Source of the DNA: Aplysia californica
Taxonomy: Eukaryota; Mollusca; Gastropoda; Aplysiida; Aplysiidae
DNA length: 64,000 bases
Direction: 5' to 3'
Assembly: GCF_000002075.1 (NCBI RefSeq)
Contig: NW_004797285.1
Coordinates: 1,668,514-1,732,513, forward strand
Positions 34,043 through 47,092 of the stretch are shown here, piece by piece. Within the stretch, counting starts at the first letter, position 1, and each line of letters begins with the position of its first letter. The notes beneath the pieces are model-generated. The model searched no databases. It was not told where the DNA came from and saw only the letters and a program-made list of their open reading frames with translations. Both the position numbers and the translations under genes were made by a program.

Positions 34043-37000
34043 CTGTATACATGGAAAGAAAAACAAGCAAAAAAAATTAAAAAGACAAAAATGTATTTTT
34101 AAATGGAAGGCTAATTGAACAGTACCCTTGTCAAGAAATTCCCAAGAAAACAAGCGGATGTGCAGTCCCTTTTCCTCAGAGTTCACCTGTTTCTGAGAAG
34201 CGACTACCTCAGATGAAAATCTACTGTGCTGGTCATCTTGCTTGAGAGTGAGCAAATACATAAATGATTGAAACAATAAAGGGAGAACTTCATACTACAA
34301 GAAATCTCAGCAATGCTTTGTGAGGATTTTAGATGACAAAAAGGAATAGATCAAGGATTATAAAAGAGTTCTTTAAAGAACAAAATAACCGAGAAAGTGA
34401 CATGTATGCATATTATTTTATATATATGATCATGTACATACAGCAGTCTCCACCTAAGTACCCACCGCATACGATCCCGATTCGCTTGAGATCTCACTGT
34501 TTAAAGAAAGCAAAATTTTTATGACACAAAAGTCACCCCTAAGATCCCGCTCTGAAGATCTACATTACATTCACCTAAGATCCCCCATTTCAGATCATAA
34601 TTTAATTCACAAAATTTTTCCCTTCGTGCATTGGGTAAGATTCTGTTCACTTAAAATCCTGCATTTTCCTTGCTCCCACCCGAGCACCAGGATCTTAGGC
34701 GGAGACACACACACACACACACATTACATTAGTACAGCAGACTCATTTAGCAAAGAAGATCTTTGTATGCACATGTAAATGTTGTTCCTTGTTGGTGGTG
34801 GTGCCATGAGGGTGAACATAGCTATTTAAATAAAGCCTGTATGTCACGACGCTGTGGAATCAGGCGCTCATCAATTTTTGGACATGTGGAGTTATTGGTA
34901 TAATTTTAAAGCATGTTCATTTGTCTTGCTTTCGGTGGAAAAAAATACTCATCTGTCATGAACAGATGTCAAGATACTTATGATTGAAAGAGATGGTGGT
35001 CGCCTGGTTTCAGAGGTAAAACTAGCGAGAAAATGGTTGCCAAAGTTTGGTGACTTCCAAAGCTTGAGAGTCCTTAGAAACTGCAAATTTACCTTTTTAT
35101 GCCTTAAATCAACATTTTTCAGTAAAATACACACAGAAATGCGTTTAAGGACTTTAAAGGTATTAAGTCAAAAAATTCGATAAAAATTGTCAAATAGATA
35201 GAAAAATGTCAGTTTCTTCGATTTCATTTTGACGAGCGTCTGATTTCACCACGATGCCTCACAAATAATATAAGTTAAGTTGTAAGAAGCAGTAGAATAA
35301 CAGCCTGTTTCACATAATATATTTTAGAGTAGTTTGCCGAGGTGGTCAATTAACTAACAATCTATGCCTTCACCATACCTGCCTTGGCTAGAAAAGAAAA
35401 ATGAACAGAAATAGAAAATAGTACAAGTCCCATCATAAAGGCGCCTTTCAAGAACCGATAAATTAAAGCGATGTGATGTACTCAGGTCATCCAGTTTATT
35501 TTCATCCAATCTTCGGCAACTAATGACAGTAGGGGCTGCATACTAGCATGGCCACTTCGATAATTTTTTTTCATGCTGCCATCCATAACCTTCCTTTGAA
35601 TTCAGTCACTTAAAATTAAATCACAGGGAAGGAGATCAGTGTAATGAGTATTCGAAATAAACGTCGGGGTAACTTACAAAATTCAGCAACAACTGATGGG
35701 GGCCGGTGTCGTCTTGGCTGCAGGTAACATACCACGCCAGGGTTTTTCTGAGTAAACTCAAGAAGGTTGTTCTCAATAAAATCCCTGGGGAAATAAACTG
35801 AACACTGAGCATACCTTATTGGACAAGAAACATTTTGATTCTAAAAATCACCTTGTATTAACCTACAACACATTACATATTGTCTTTGTCACAACCTGGA
35901 GAGTAAAACCGCCTAAGAACCTTTTTTTACTAGACAGAGAAGTATCTTGAATAAAGTCTCATTTTTGTACTGGTCTTTATACCCACATTTTTATTTGATT
36001 TCACAAGACTGAGGTTTCGCTTGACTCTGGAGTCCTAAGTGAACCAAATCTTGTGATATTTTCCCAGATGTTCTTTTTGTAGTCCTGCATAAAGTGAGAA
36101 GATTCTTGAAAAGTATGAAAATCTAGGTTACATCCTTGCTTTGTGAAGTTTTCATACCCACTAATTTTTTTAATTTTCACCACAAACTAGGACTAATTAT
36201 TTGTTTTAAAGGTCTAGAAAACAGGCTGCAGAACTAAACCAAAGCTGCTCTGTCAAAAAAGAGAAGACTAAACCAAGAACTCCTGAAAGTAGAACATATA
36301 TAATGAAGAATTCTGTAATGACCTACAGATAACTAAAATTGAACTTTTAGGAGTGTGCAGTAGAAACAAGGCTGTCATCTGAATTAGTATTTTTAATTGT
36401 TTACACACACACAACCAACTCGGAAATGTTTTCCTCTCGACCGATTCGGATTGTCCATACAACTTTTTGAGCAGTCTTCCTGACAAACTTTATGACAGCA
36501 TTTCTTTACACCATTACTTCAAATACTCTAAACAAAAGTGATAAACACAACACCGGGAAATTAAAAACTAGAAAGTAAAATCAACTATCTTTTTTTGTCT
36601 TAGTACAGGTTTTGTCGGCGTTCCCAACTGCATAAGGTTATATGAGCGCCAAGGGGTGGATGTCGACAGAGAAGTCCTTACAGGGAATCAGACTTACTCT
36701 GCTCACCTCTGTAGCTTCAACAGCACAAAGTCTGCTTCGACTTCGACTATCAAGTCACCCCAGAAGTAGCGGGTCACAAGAATGTGACAACATACAACAG
36801 AAGTAGAGGAAAACAATGACGATAGTAAGGATTAGGAAAGAAAAAGCAGCAGTTCCCTGTTGCGGGCGCAAATTCCTCTGTGGACAGATTGGTGGTTACC
36901 CAAATTATGAATGAGTCAAACACTTTTATCAGATCAGTCTCTGAGATGTGTTTAACTGCTTGTTTAATGAGAGTAAGTAGTGTTGAACCGTGGTTATTGT

Positions 37001-40000
37001 AATGATATGGAAAACTGCCATTCATTTCTGGTTTGAAAGTCTTAATCGGCAAATGAATGGCTATTTCCAAGTTCCACTTGATGAGAAGTCGGCAAAACTG
37101 ACTAAATTTATTACCCCTGAAGGAAGGTTCTTCTACAAACTGTAACAAACGCTTGTCGCAAGGGATCTGCTCGGTGAGCAAAATTTTTCAGAGGACGATA
37201 GAACAGATTTTCGGTGATCAGGAGGGAGCAATTTGTTTCCAGAACAACATCCTTTTTCACAGCAGAAACACAGAGGAGAACAAGAGACACTTAAAAGAAA
37301 TCTTTTCAAAGCTTGAAAATGCCGCTGTGAAACTGAACCAAGAAAAATGCGAGCTGAGAAAGGATGAGGTGAAATTCTTGGGGTTCATCATCAGCAAGGA
37401 TGGGACCAGACCGGATGACGGCAAGACGTCAGCAATCATCCAAATGCCAGACCCCACAAACCTGACTGAGCTGCGCAGAATGCTGGGTTTGGTACAATTT
37501 GCCAGACGTCACTTCCAAATCACTCCACAGTTGCCCGCCCCTTGACAGAGCTACTCAAGAAAGAAAGAGCGTGGACATGGGGTCCATCTCAGATTGAAGC
37601 AGTGAAAAAGGTCAAGGAACTGTTAACAGAAGCACCGACGCTGGCATACTTTGACCCACAACTGCTAACGACAGTGAGTGCTGATGCCAGTGGCTATGGC
37701 CTGGAGGCTGTGCAGCTGCAAAAGCATGAAGAGGGCGATCGTCCAGTCGCTTTCTCATCCGGAACACTGTTAAAGCCAGAAAAGCAATACGCACAAATAG
37801 AAAAGGAGTGCTTAGCATGGGCGTGCGAGAAATTTGAGAAATATCTCATCAGACTGCCAGCAGTAGAGATTGTGACACACAAACCCCTAGTGCCTTTGAT
37901 TAATACGAACGATTTATCAGACACACCTCTTCGATGCCAGAGACTGTTACATAGACTGCAAAGATTTAATGTGACTGCCAGATACGTTGAGGGCAAGAAG
38001 ATGCTGGTGGCTGACGCTCTCAGCAGACACCACTAGCAGATGAAGACAGAGTCACATCAAGACGTGCACACACATGTCAGAGGGGTAGAGGCGTTGTGGC
38101 CAGTCAGAGAAACAACACTTGAAAAGCTGAAACAGGCGATGAAAGAAGACGTCAAACTGAGCTGTGCCATGAGCTACACACTGAATGGATGGCCTGCATA
38201 AAAAGAAAATGTTCAACTAGCAGCCAGAAACTTGTACGATATCAGAAGCGAGCCGAGCGTGCAAGATGGGCTACTGTTGAGGGGGAAAAGAATTGTCGTC
38301 CCATTAGAGATGAGAAAAGAGGTTCTTGAGAAGATTCACCATGGTCATATGGGAATAGCTAAATGCCGAGAGAGAGCAGCGCAGTCAGTGTGGTACCCAC
38401 AGATTGGGAAAGACATAATATAAAGGAAAGAGTGGCAAATTGTCGACAGTGCTTGGAAGAGAGAGCATCCCATCCCAAAGAGCCTCTGCTTCCAATGCCG
38501 CTTCCCAAAAGGCCATTTGAGAAGGCAGCACTTGACCTGTTTGAAATGAAAGGTCGGTCATTCGTTGTGGTCACCGATTGCTACTCATGTTATTCAGGAA
38601 TTGGGTACTTGCCCAACCAGAAAGCCTCAAGTTTAGTCACGAAACTGAAAATCTTCTTTGCGAGATGTGGCATCCCAGAGACAGTAGTCAGTGACAATCA
38701 GATCAATCTTACGTCACACAAATTTCAACAATTTGCCAAAGACATGGGTTTCCAGCATATTACCAGTTCCCCACACTTCCCCTGTGGGAACGGAGCAGCA
38801 GAGTGCAGAGTCAAACTGTCCAAGCGCCTGTTAAGGCAAGAAGACTGCGCTCTGGCACTGTTGATGTACAGAGCTACGCCAATACCAGGGCTGGGTGCTA
38901 GTCCGGCAGAGCTAGAGATGGGGAGGAAAATGAAGATGACGGTCCCAAAGCTTCCCACAGTCATACAGCCTCGCACAGACGACACGCATCAGCTGCTCGA
39001 AAAGGACAGAGCCTACAAGCAGAAGCAAAAGTCCTATCATGACAGACACTTCAGAGCTCTGGTCTTGTCTGAGCTCAGACCAGGTGACGCGGTTTTCGTC
39101 AAACTGGACGGACAACAGGGCTGAAAGCAGCAAGCCAAGGTAGTAAAGCAGTGTGCACCCAGGTTGTACCTAGTGGAGACGACAGCAGGCGGCGTGCTGA
39201 GGCGGAATTGGCGCCATCTTCTGCACCGACCAGAGGGAGGCGACAGTCTGAGGTCGTCGTACATCCAGTTTCTAGCTTTGGAGTCCTCGGAGGTAAATCA
39301 ATCTCTGATTTCTACGAACGCTGATCCAGTCCAACCGCCAAAGCCTGGAGGTAACAGAGGAGGTCTTCCAGAGCAGCCTCCACCATCTCCATCATCGCAC
39401 ATGTCCATGGAGCCAGCGACGTCAAAAGTGCAAAATCAACAAGCGACATGTACAACTGCAGTGCAGGCACCGCAATTCAGCAGAAGCGGCAGAGCCATCA
39501 TTAAGCCAGCACGTTACCGAGATGAATGAATGATGAATGACAGTGTTCCATATCATTATGATTATATACAGTTATCAATCAATTTTATGGACCTCCTACT
39601 CCAAGGACTGCCCGGTACTACTGAGCCTACTAAACAAATTTAATAGTTTAATTTTTAAAAGCCCAAGGCCAAGAGCAAGGGATACATACCTTTATGGGTA
39701 ATGATTTAATTTCTCACTCAACTAACTATGTACATCTATTATTAACTTGAGCCTCACTGTTACTATGCCTCCGCCGAAAGTTGTCAGTTAGACAGGTTAG
39801 TTATTAAAAATTAGCATCATCAGTATCACAATAAACTTACGACAAAATAACTGACTTCAGTTTCAGTCAGAATCAGTATCCAGTGTGTGTAGCCTATTCT
39901 TTTCAAATTTTCGATTAAATTTTAGGTCACTAGATCTAGAATCTAGATTAGATCTAGACTAGATCTAGCTAGAATTCTAGATGTATATCCAGGCCCTCCT

Positions 40001-43000
40001 GTACAATTGCGGTACCGTTTGAGGATACTCGTTTTGACCTTACCAACGATTAGGCCTACTTCTGGTTCTAAACGATTACTTTTTGATGTGTGTGCTGATA
40101 GGCCTGGAGAGATAGCCAATCAAACCTATTGCAATTTAACATCAAATTATGGTCCAAATTCCCCTTGCTTCCTTGTTAATTACAAGTGAAGTTTTACTGC
40201 TCATTTTGTAGGTAAGATCAACTGATACACAGCGCACCGGCAGTGGAATTTTAGTTGCTGTGGGGGGTTCCCCGCCGGGCGCCTTATCATGTCGGGGTCA
40301 CGGGGGTCAGCTCCCTGTCGCCACTCTGTCTGGGCCGACTTAATTTTTTGTACTTTTCAACATACAATTTAAGGTGTATCCTTGTATTTATGGTAATTCT
40401 CATTTAGTGCAGCCAAAGCATGCATTTCTGCTCTTGAGACTAAAAAAAGAACGGACGTTGTAACTAGTCTGGTTATTTCGTTAGACGCGCTGGAGTCGGC
40501 AATGCTAAACTGTAATTTTTTTTGGACTAGCGTGAATGAAAAAAAATCAATATAAAGAAAAGGCCTCGTCAAAATCTGTCGAACTTTTGGAACATGAACG
40601 ACATAGCATTGGTGGAGATACTCAGAAAAGATGGTATCTGCGCATTTAATAGAAAGCTGTAATTTTGCAACTTTATCCATCGGGCACACAATTCGCTATG
40701 AAATAATTCCTCCAAATACAACTTTATGTGTCTAATATATATAATCGTGAATATTCGCATATTTTCTCGAAAGTTTATAAAAGTCACCATGTTATCTAAC
40801 ACACGAACAGCATCTGTTACACTCCAGAAATTCCTTACTTTTCTTAAAACGGTAAGTCTAGGTTTTGTTGACTGAATAATAGAAGGGATGACTTGTAATT
40901 GGGTTATAAGAATAATTTCTAGCTTTCCAGGGACACTGAATCAGCACCAGACTTTTCCAGCTTTATTTTTCGTTTCTATGACCATTTGCAATAACTGACA
41001 ATGTGACTGATTTCTTTACATTCATAATTGTGTCCGCGCATATTTCCGACACAAAAACTAAGAATGAATGTGCTAGCTGTCATTATTTTTATTCCATACA
41101 AGAAGTTTATCTCTACCCATGTATTTACACGGTTTTGTGGTTTTTTTAATCGCTTAGATTCTATATTATATCTTTTTAGTTGTACGCAGGCTGCCACAGA
41201 TACAGCATGATTCATGAACAAACGCAGAGTAACTTTCTCTTGTTTAATAGTAAAATAAGAGCTAACGCTGATCGTCTTTAATTAAAAAATGCGGATGTGC
41301 ATCTTTCTTCTCTTATAACTTGACTATTTCTACTCGCGCAGATTTAAGATTTCTCATGGTAAAAGACATGATATTCGTAGTCAGTTTAACACAGATTTTG
41401 GAGAGATCTGTCGTGCCTTTTTTAAATTAACAATCATTTATTCTCATAAGTTTGTAACTAAAATAGGACAAATTGGGTACTCTACAAACACTTGTCTAGA
41501 ACACAAACTAAGGCACAGAAATGAACCATTCTAACGCAGAATAAATCTCAAGACATTGAGCTTTTAGTACATCTGTGTAATGGTTTGCTATGTGGGATGG
41601 GGTAGAAGTTATATCGTTTTAAACATAGAGTCAAAAATGCGAATTTCCTAACCGACACCGGCAAAGTCGCTTCAGGGCTCATTAACCCCGTGACCCCGAG
41701 CCCGGGAGCTCCGGTCTGCTGATGAGTCACGCGAACTAAAAGCAACAGAATCGGCCGAAAAGTGACGCTGTGGATAAAACATCGATACCGCATTTAAATC
41801 AGTATCGATATTCAGTAGTCTTTGCTTGTGTGATTTAGTGCTAGATCTAGATCTAGATTATCTAGATCTATCGGGACCGCAATTGTACAGGAGTGCCTAG
41901 TTCTGGACTCTTGTCGAGATCTAGATCTAGAGTAAAATTACCGGTTCGGTCAATATTAGGACAAAAACAGGCACGTTGACTTTAAAGCTTTACATCTCCT
42001 ATCTGCCTTGCCCTAGAGACAAACCAAAACCAGCTACAGGAAGCCCTGTGATTGGATGACCCCAGGAATGACCTGTTTCAGCTTGTTCTCATATTTGAGG
42101 CCCTTACTGGGTGCAAAAGTGACGCCCGATTTATTTACATGTTCGGTCACATTTTTATGGTTTTCTCATGGATTCGGGTAGTATTTTGACATTCGGTCAT
42201 TTTCAATCAATTATTATCACATTTGTTTCTTTGCAAGCTTAAAAACATTATTTTTAATGCTTGTTATCAACACTTGGGCACAATGATAGTTTGTCTAAAG
42301 TGGTTTTCACCATTTATAGCTATTTTAATGAGAATGTATCTGACCCACTCTACTACGTGGTATCTGACTCTACTACACTGGCATCTGGCCCACTCAACTA
42401 CACTGGTATCTGACTCTGCTACACTGATATCCGACTGTATTACACACTGGTATCTGACTCTACCACACTGGTGTCTGAAACCCCCCAATTCTGACATTCA
42501 TCATTACTCTGGGTACAGCCCCAATTCAATTGCAGTTCGTTCACGCTTGCCCCCTTGCTCCGCTACTCCGGGTTTAGCCCCAATTCAAATTCAATCAATC
42601 ACACTCCGCTGTTTGTAGATCTTTCTAGGCCCCATGAAACTGAAAAATAGCAGACAGCGCCGCATTCACCTCTCTCTTCCACTTCCAGTTCCCCAGTCCG
42701 GGTTTGGCCCCACCTGCAGACAGCGCAGCGGCGCATTCGTTATTGATCGCCTAGCGACTAGCGATATTTGAGTACTCTTGGGGCCAAAACCGGATTATGT
42801 ATTATCGATATTTGAGTACTCTTGGGGCAAAAACCGGATTATGCACGCTGTTTTGCTAAGTTGATGAAGAAAAAGCTGTCTTAAGGACTATTTTTAGCAA
42901 AATATCGCCGTAACTGTTGTTTCAACGAAAGTAAGGGAGGTTGCTTTAGGTTTGTGTGCCACTCTTTTGGGGCTAGATTTAAAAACAAAGTTTTAAACGA

Positions 43001-44138
43001 TTTTTTTGTACTTCAGTGCCCGACAGCTAAAAAAAAACGTGCTGCCCGACCCGGTACGATTACTCTAGATCTAGATAGATCTAGATCTAGATCTAGCTCT
43101 TAGATCTAGCGGGTCAGCAGAAAGATTCTCTAGATTCTAGATTAGATATCCAGTAGGGCTGTACCCCGGTAGCAAACCCGCTCGTGCTCACAAGCCCCTA
43201 GTTCAAGTCACAAGCCTCAAATCACTAGGTCAAATCATCAAATCAAATCACCAGCATGATAAGTTGAGTCTAGCGCAAACTGTAACCTCCTTGGTCTAGT
43301 CAACTTCAAGTCCAGAGCAACCAGCAATCCGCGAAGCCACTCGTGTCAGGCCCCCTCATCATCCCCACCCTGCTTGCAATCCGCGAAGCCACTTACGTCA
43401 GAAAAAGAAAGAGGAGGAGAGTGAGAGATCTCGCCCACAAAGTCACTGCGCGGCGTGGCGCTGTAGTTTACACGATTAATCGAAGGCCCGCGTAAGCCTC
43501 AAGTCCTGTCCGCAGCCACAGGCCCCACAATTCACACAGTACTGATTTGCGCTAGGCCTAGAGATTTGCCCCGGGACAAGCTCGAAACCTGACCTGCTGA
43601 CTTGTACTGTCTCGATACACCGAGCGAGCGGCATGGGCTCGATGGTGTAGGACCGTCTTGATGGCGACAAGACAGTCCGATGTGTTCAAACAGCAAGACA
43701 GTACTGCTCGCTGTGTGAACTTTGAACCGTGGAGGAAGGGAGAGGCTGGGCTTGTTTTGGTGCAAGGCGTAGAGAGCTGAAGTTATTTTTAACTTCCCGC
43801 CGTTGATCAGCTAAGCGAATGGATAAGTGAGAGGGAGCGTGGTATTGCAGTAACAGAGACCTAGGTTTCTGGTAGTAATAAGAATAAGTTGACTTAGATT
43901 ACCCTAAAATGGAAAACTCCAGGGGTCGTTGTGACTGGCTTTTGTATCATATGTATGTAACCAGACCTGCCACTCTATGAAACCTCAAAATCAGGAACTC
44001 AGGGAGCAAAAATCAGGATTTGGTGAAAAAAAATCGGGATCAACAGCAAATCACCAAGGTGACTGCCACAGCTGACTTAAAATTTTTCCAGGGGTGTCCA
44101 TAAATTACTGGCCTATATGCCCTCTGAGTGTGTTTGTT

Positions 44139-44208
<70 letters not shown>

Positions 44209-47092
44209 AGCGCGCACGTGCGTGCGAGTTATCATTTTTTTTGGTGTAAATCCTGAAGCATCACGTCAAGCACTCCTAGTCCAAGTGTCTATACCCCCCA
44301 CCCCAACCAATAATTCCCGAAATACATGAACTTAAGTTGACCCCGTCAACGGACGGTCCCCGACACGCAGAACTCACACAGCGATGTCATGTCACGTGAC
44401 GCAAATGCGCTGATTGAAACAATTTTATTAACGGGTCCGACTAACTGCGCGTTCACACAAAACTCTCAGATGAGCGACAGTCGTTCTACTTCTAGTACTC
44501 TATGATAACAACGGCGGCCGACCGCCCAATTGTACCAACAAATCTCTTATCCCTCAAAATGCGTTCAGACTAAAGCAACGACAACGGCCGTATGTTAGTC
44601 TTGTCAGCGCAGTTACATGTAGTTGTGTAAGGGTTAGAAAGACTGTTGTTCGTCTGAGTATTTGGTGTGAAAGCGCAGTTACCAGACCTCGGACAAGGCT
44701 TGTTTTGAAAGTAGCAGTGGAAGTACGAATATTATCGATTATTTGTATGTCCCAAATAAATTGTTATAGTTACCAGGCTATCATCGGAGAATTCTGAGTG
44801 CGGGCAAAGATCACACACAACTTGGGGCGAGTCAATTACATCGATATTTCGAGAAACAGTGCTCCGAGTTCCTACTGACAAAAAGTTCAACGGGTGCTTC
44901 CCGCGATAAAGGAGAAGGCAGAGTAAGTTTTTAGAAAAATCCGGCACAACAGCGGACTGGGACAAAAATCGGGATACACGCGATCGAAATCGGGAAAATC
45001 AGGATGCTTGAGATTTGGGGCAAAAAATCGGGATATCCCGACTAAATTGGGATGAGTGGCAGGTCTGTGTAACCTATTTTGTAGATGTGTTACACTCACA
45101 GTGACATAATACAGAACATTTAGGAGACGGGCTAGGCCTACTTCAACCCAATGTAGCAATGCCAATGAAAATTTAAATTTTCACTTTTATCCCCTTTTTT
45201 TGGTACCTAAGAAAGAATTTTCAATTCTAAGAATTATGCTTCTTGAATTTTGAGAATCGGTTCAAAAATAAAAAAGTTATGGGGTTGTAAAGGTCGGCAA
45301 AATATGGATGACCCACATAGGAAAATACTCCTAAAAAGTGGACCACGCAGTAGCAGATTCTGTAAGAAAATCAACGGTATCTCAGTAACTAATCGGAGTG
45401 TTCGAGAGAAACTTGGCTACCCGATGTGTTTTTGAGTGTAGAAATCATTTCTGCAGTCAGATTTACTACCAATTTCGTAGTTATTTTGTTATAATTAAAA
45501 TTGTGGTGTACATATTACGTTTTTGTGAAAAAGGGGTGTCGGGATGAGTCCATTTTATTTATAGCATCGTATCACAACATGGGATCTTTAAGAATATGTC
45601 GGCAGCGTGACTAAATAATTGCAAAGCTTTTTATGATGACTTTAGACCATGCCAACCTTAAAAGATAAGTTAATTCAATCTAGCATGCCGTACAATTAAA
45701 AATTCTTTTTCCCCGTTGAGACGCGAACACCCCGAGACGAGATTTATAACCTCACCTCGGAATACCCCCATAGCGATGTTACAGGGGAATAGAAAGAAAA
45801 ACAACCGGATGCGCGCGCCCGCCATAGGCCTATTTCAAGTGACCAATGAACGGGCCCGGAATAGTCATGCGGGGATTTGTAGGTCACATACATTTGCCAC
45901 GAGAGTGAGGGGAAAATGGCCGGTCTCCGTGCGAAGCCGCTTTGGATAGGGGGGTAGTCGTGCATTTATGATCGGGTCTAAACAACTACTTGACACAGAA
46001 TGTACAAATTTGAGCACACTATAGAGGATAGATAGACCTATTACCATCTCGGCGTTGAAATTCAAACTCCTTATAGTTTTCGGTGTACACGATACGAAAG
46101 TGTTCCCGACACCAAAAGTATAGGTTAATTTATGTGTACGAACTTCAAGGTCCACATATCATTAGTTTGCCCTATTTTCTGATTGGTTGCCGAGTTTCAT
46201 TCGGATTGGTTTGGAAATAGAGCAGACCGAGGTTGACAAAGTTAGTCACCTACGCTTTGGCCGGGTCCGCAAAATCGCCCGTAAACGGAGACCAAATTTT
46301 CACCTCGCGGGAAAGCCCGATTGGCATTGCTACCCAATGTCAGGGCCAACCTGGGCTGAGACTACGCCCCAGCAGAAAGACGGAGGTTCTCAGTAAAAAT
46401 TTCTCCCCATACGGGAATCGAACTGAAGTCTTTTGCGTGCGATGATGAAGCGCTTGGCTCGTGCACATTAAAAATAAACAGGCCTTAACATCATAAGAAT
46501 AGCCGATCCAATATTAATTTTTAAGTGCATTGAATAGAGCTTTTTGTTTTTTACAACCGAACTATGAAAAAAACCCCAACCGATCTTGCACTTTTGGTGC
46601 AAGCCTCTCAACGCAAATAACCAGAGAATCTTCTGTAATATGTACTGAGCCCACTGCCACGAGAGTTCGCGACGTCACGACACAGTACAGTAGGACTGTC
46701 CGCGAGTCACAACTCACCAGAAGTTCCCTCCGGTAGCAAGCGGGAGGCAAATCAAACCACAAGCCTGCTCACAAGCCTCTAGCCTAGCGCAAGACGTCCA
46801 CTGATTTGCAAGCCTTCGATTAACCCTAATATCCAGTAACTTACAACCTTGTCCATTACTTAGTAACTTAGACTTCCTAAGTGAGTCTCAGTTAAATTAA
46901 TCTAGATCTAGATCTAGATATCTAGAATCTACTAGGCTGGATCTACAGTTCAGAGTCTCACCTCATGTGCCTGCTTCCTCCGTGGGATTTGCAGAATCTG
47001 AAGGTTATTCGTTTGAGTTGACACACGTAACGGCCGACACCATTTTGTAGCACATTTTTCACAAAGTCTCTGGGAATTGCATTGTTTGACAT
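33726..47092 (-). CDS. MRPL43: Mitochondrial ribosomal protein L43, complete, three exons
   Basis: Minus-strand exons: 46962-47092 (start), 35678-35784, 33726-34042 (stop); 555 bp, 184 residues. The start reads [20 protein letters not shown], then [20 protein letters not shown]. Exon 2 gives [18 protein letters not shown] and SVVAEFL, and exon 3 gives [22 protein letters not shown] and [13 protein letters not shown]. These match the L43 core (NPGVV, VVAE, QGxWHPF) in order, and all splice sites are GT-AG with matching phases. The product belongs to the mitochondrial large ribosomal subunit (L51/S25/CI-B8-type thioredoxin-like fold). The C-terminus is Ser/Glu-rich. Intron 1 is 11.2 kb, filled with transposons. 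Confidence 0.93.
34843..35276 (+). repeat. MITE family A, copy 5
   Basis: The best-kept copy, in MRPL43 intron 2. The left end has GTGGAATCAGGCGCTCATCA; the right end, inverted, has GGTGAAATCAGACGCTCGTC. About 430 bp. Target duplication not clear. Confidence 0.8.
35678..35784 (-). CDS. MRPL43: MRPL43 exon 2
   Basis: A 107-bp exon with acceptor ttccccag and donor gtaagt on the minus strand. It encodes [20 protein letters not shown] and [15 protein letters not shown], the central conserved part of L43. Confidence 0.93.
36606..36655 (+). repeat. Copy 2 of the conserved stem-loop motif
   Basis: GGCGTTCCCAACTGCATAAG followed by GTTATATGAGCGCC keeps a near-complete GGCG(C/T)T(C)/GAGCGCC stem around an ACTGCATAAGGT loop. 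It matches 3800-3845 and 61753-61804. Confidence 0.65.
36860..39530 (+). mobile_element. Broken Ty3/Gypsy-type LTR retrotransposon fossil (pol region)
   Basis: Recognisable parts in order on the plus strand: reverse transcriptase segments (about 36870-37545, e.g. YFQVPLDE), RNase H (about 37590-38036, ending ADALSRH), integrase with zinc-binding and catalytic-core segments (about 38230-39000), a C-terminal integrase segment (about 39000-39230) and a Pro/Ser-rich tail. It is a broken fossil with several interruptions. No gag, protease or LTR pair was recognised. It lies antisense in MRPL43 intron 1. Age: old to intermediate. Confidence 0.88.
39915..39985 (+). repeat. AGATCT/TCTAGA palindromic cluster
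   Basis: A dense run of overlapping self-complementary hexamers AGATCT, CTAGAT and TCTAGA. Similar clusters lie near 1990, 6900, 7760, 20195, 41840-41940, 43065-43150, 46900-46930 and 47690-47810. Confidence 0.8.
40228..41772 (+). mobile_element. 1.5-kb non-autonomous DNA transposon, copy 1
   Basis: The outer ends are CACAGCG and, inverted, CACAGCGTCAC. Subterminal inverted blocks TCGGGGTCACGGGG lie at both ends. GATA flanks both sides as a possible 4-bp target duplication. The body aligns along its length with 53938-55530. No transposase frame was found. The superfamily is undecided. Confidence 0.72.
42338..42480 (+). repeat. Imperfect minisatellite, unit about 20 bp
   Basis: Variants of CTACACTGGTATCTGACTCT repeat about seven times. 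Just downstream, blocks with GGGTTTAGCCCCAATTCAA (42500-42600) and CGATATTTGAGTACTCTTGG (42768-42845, twice) are also duplicated. Confidence 0.7.
43962..45067 (+). mobile_element. CAGACCTGCCACTC element with 6-bp target duplication
   Basis: Inverted ends CAGACCTGCCACTC, with subterminal blocks of 'atcgggatt' type at both ends. TGTAAC flanks both sides (43956-43961 and 45068-45073). Inside are a long (GT)n run and, on the minus strand near 44750-44930, a frame with [16 protein letters not shown] whose match is unknown to me. A 6-bp duplication fits few families; I do not assign one. Confidence 0.65.
44138..44215 (+). repeat. (GT)n microsatellite
   Basis: About 70 bp of nearly pure GT within the CAGACCTGCC element. 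Confidence 0.95.
46339..46467 (-). repeat. tRNA-derived SINE, copy 2
   Basis: On the minus strand a tRNA-like head with AGTTCGATTCCCGTATGGGG is followed by a body ACCTCCGTCTTTCTGCTGGG and GGTTGGCCCTGACA. The body matches the copy at 60971-61118. It lies in MRPL43 intron 1. Confidence 0.75.
46962..47092 (-). CDS. MRPL43: MRPL43 exon 1
   Basis: ATG at 47090-47092 (minus). The 131-bp coding part ends CATGAG before gtgaga and leaves two bases that complete Arg with exon 2. The [10 protein letters not shown] and [11 protein letters not shown] motifs are the conserved N-terminus of L43. The sequence just upstream shows no TATA box I would claim. Confidence 0.93.

Noticed and set aside
34040-34276. 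78-codon minus-strand frame next to MRPL43 exon 3
   Set aside because: It lies in the intron and matches no part of L43; no supporting splice site on both sides.
36650-36760. Possible MRPL43 exon 1 on the minus strand before a gtgagc donor
   Set aside because: Its translation does not match L43. The true exon 1 at 46962-47092 matches the family and joins in phase.
36774-37181. 135-codon minus-strand frame
   Set aside because: It is the antisense of the reverse transcriptase part of the Gypsy fossil and of neighbouring low-information sequence.
42223-42618. 131-codon frame
   Set aside because: It is driven by a 20-bp minisatellite and has no recognisable domain.
46380-46467. tRNA gene candidate with GGTTCGATTCC-like arm
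   Set aside because: Only the B-box half is tRNA-like; the rest continues as a SINE body shared with another copy.
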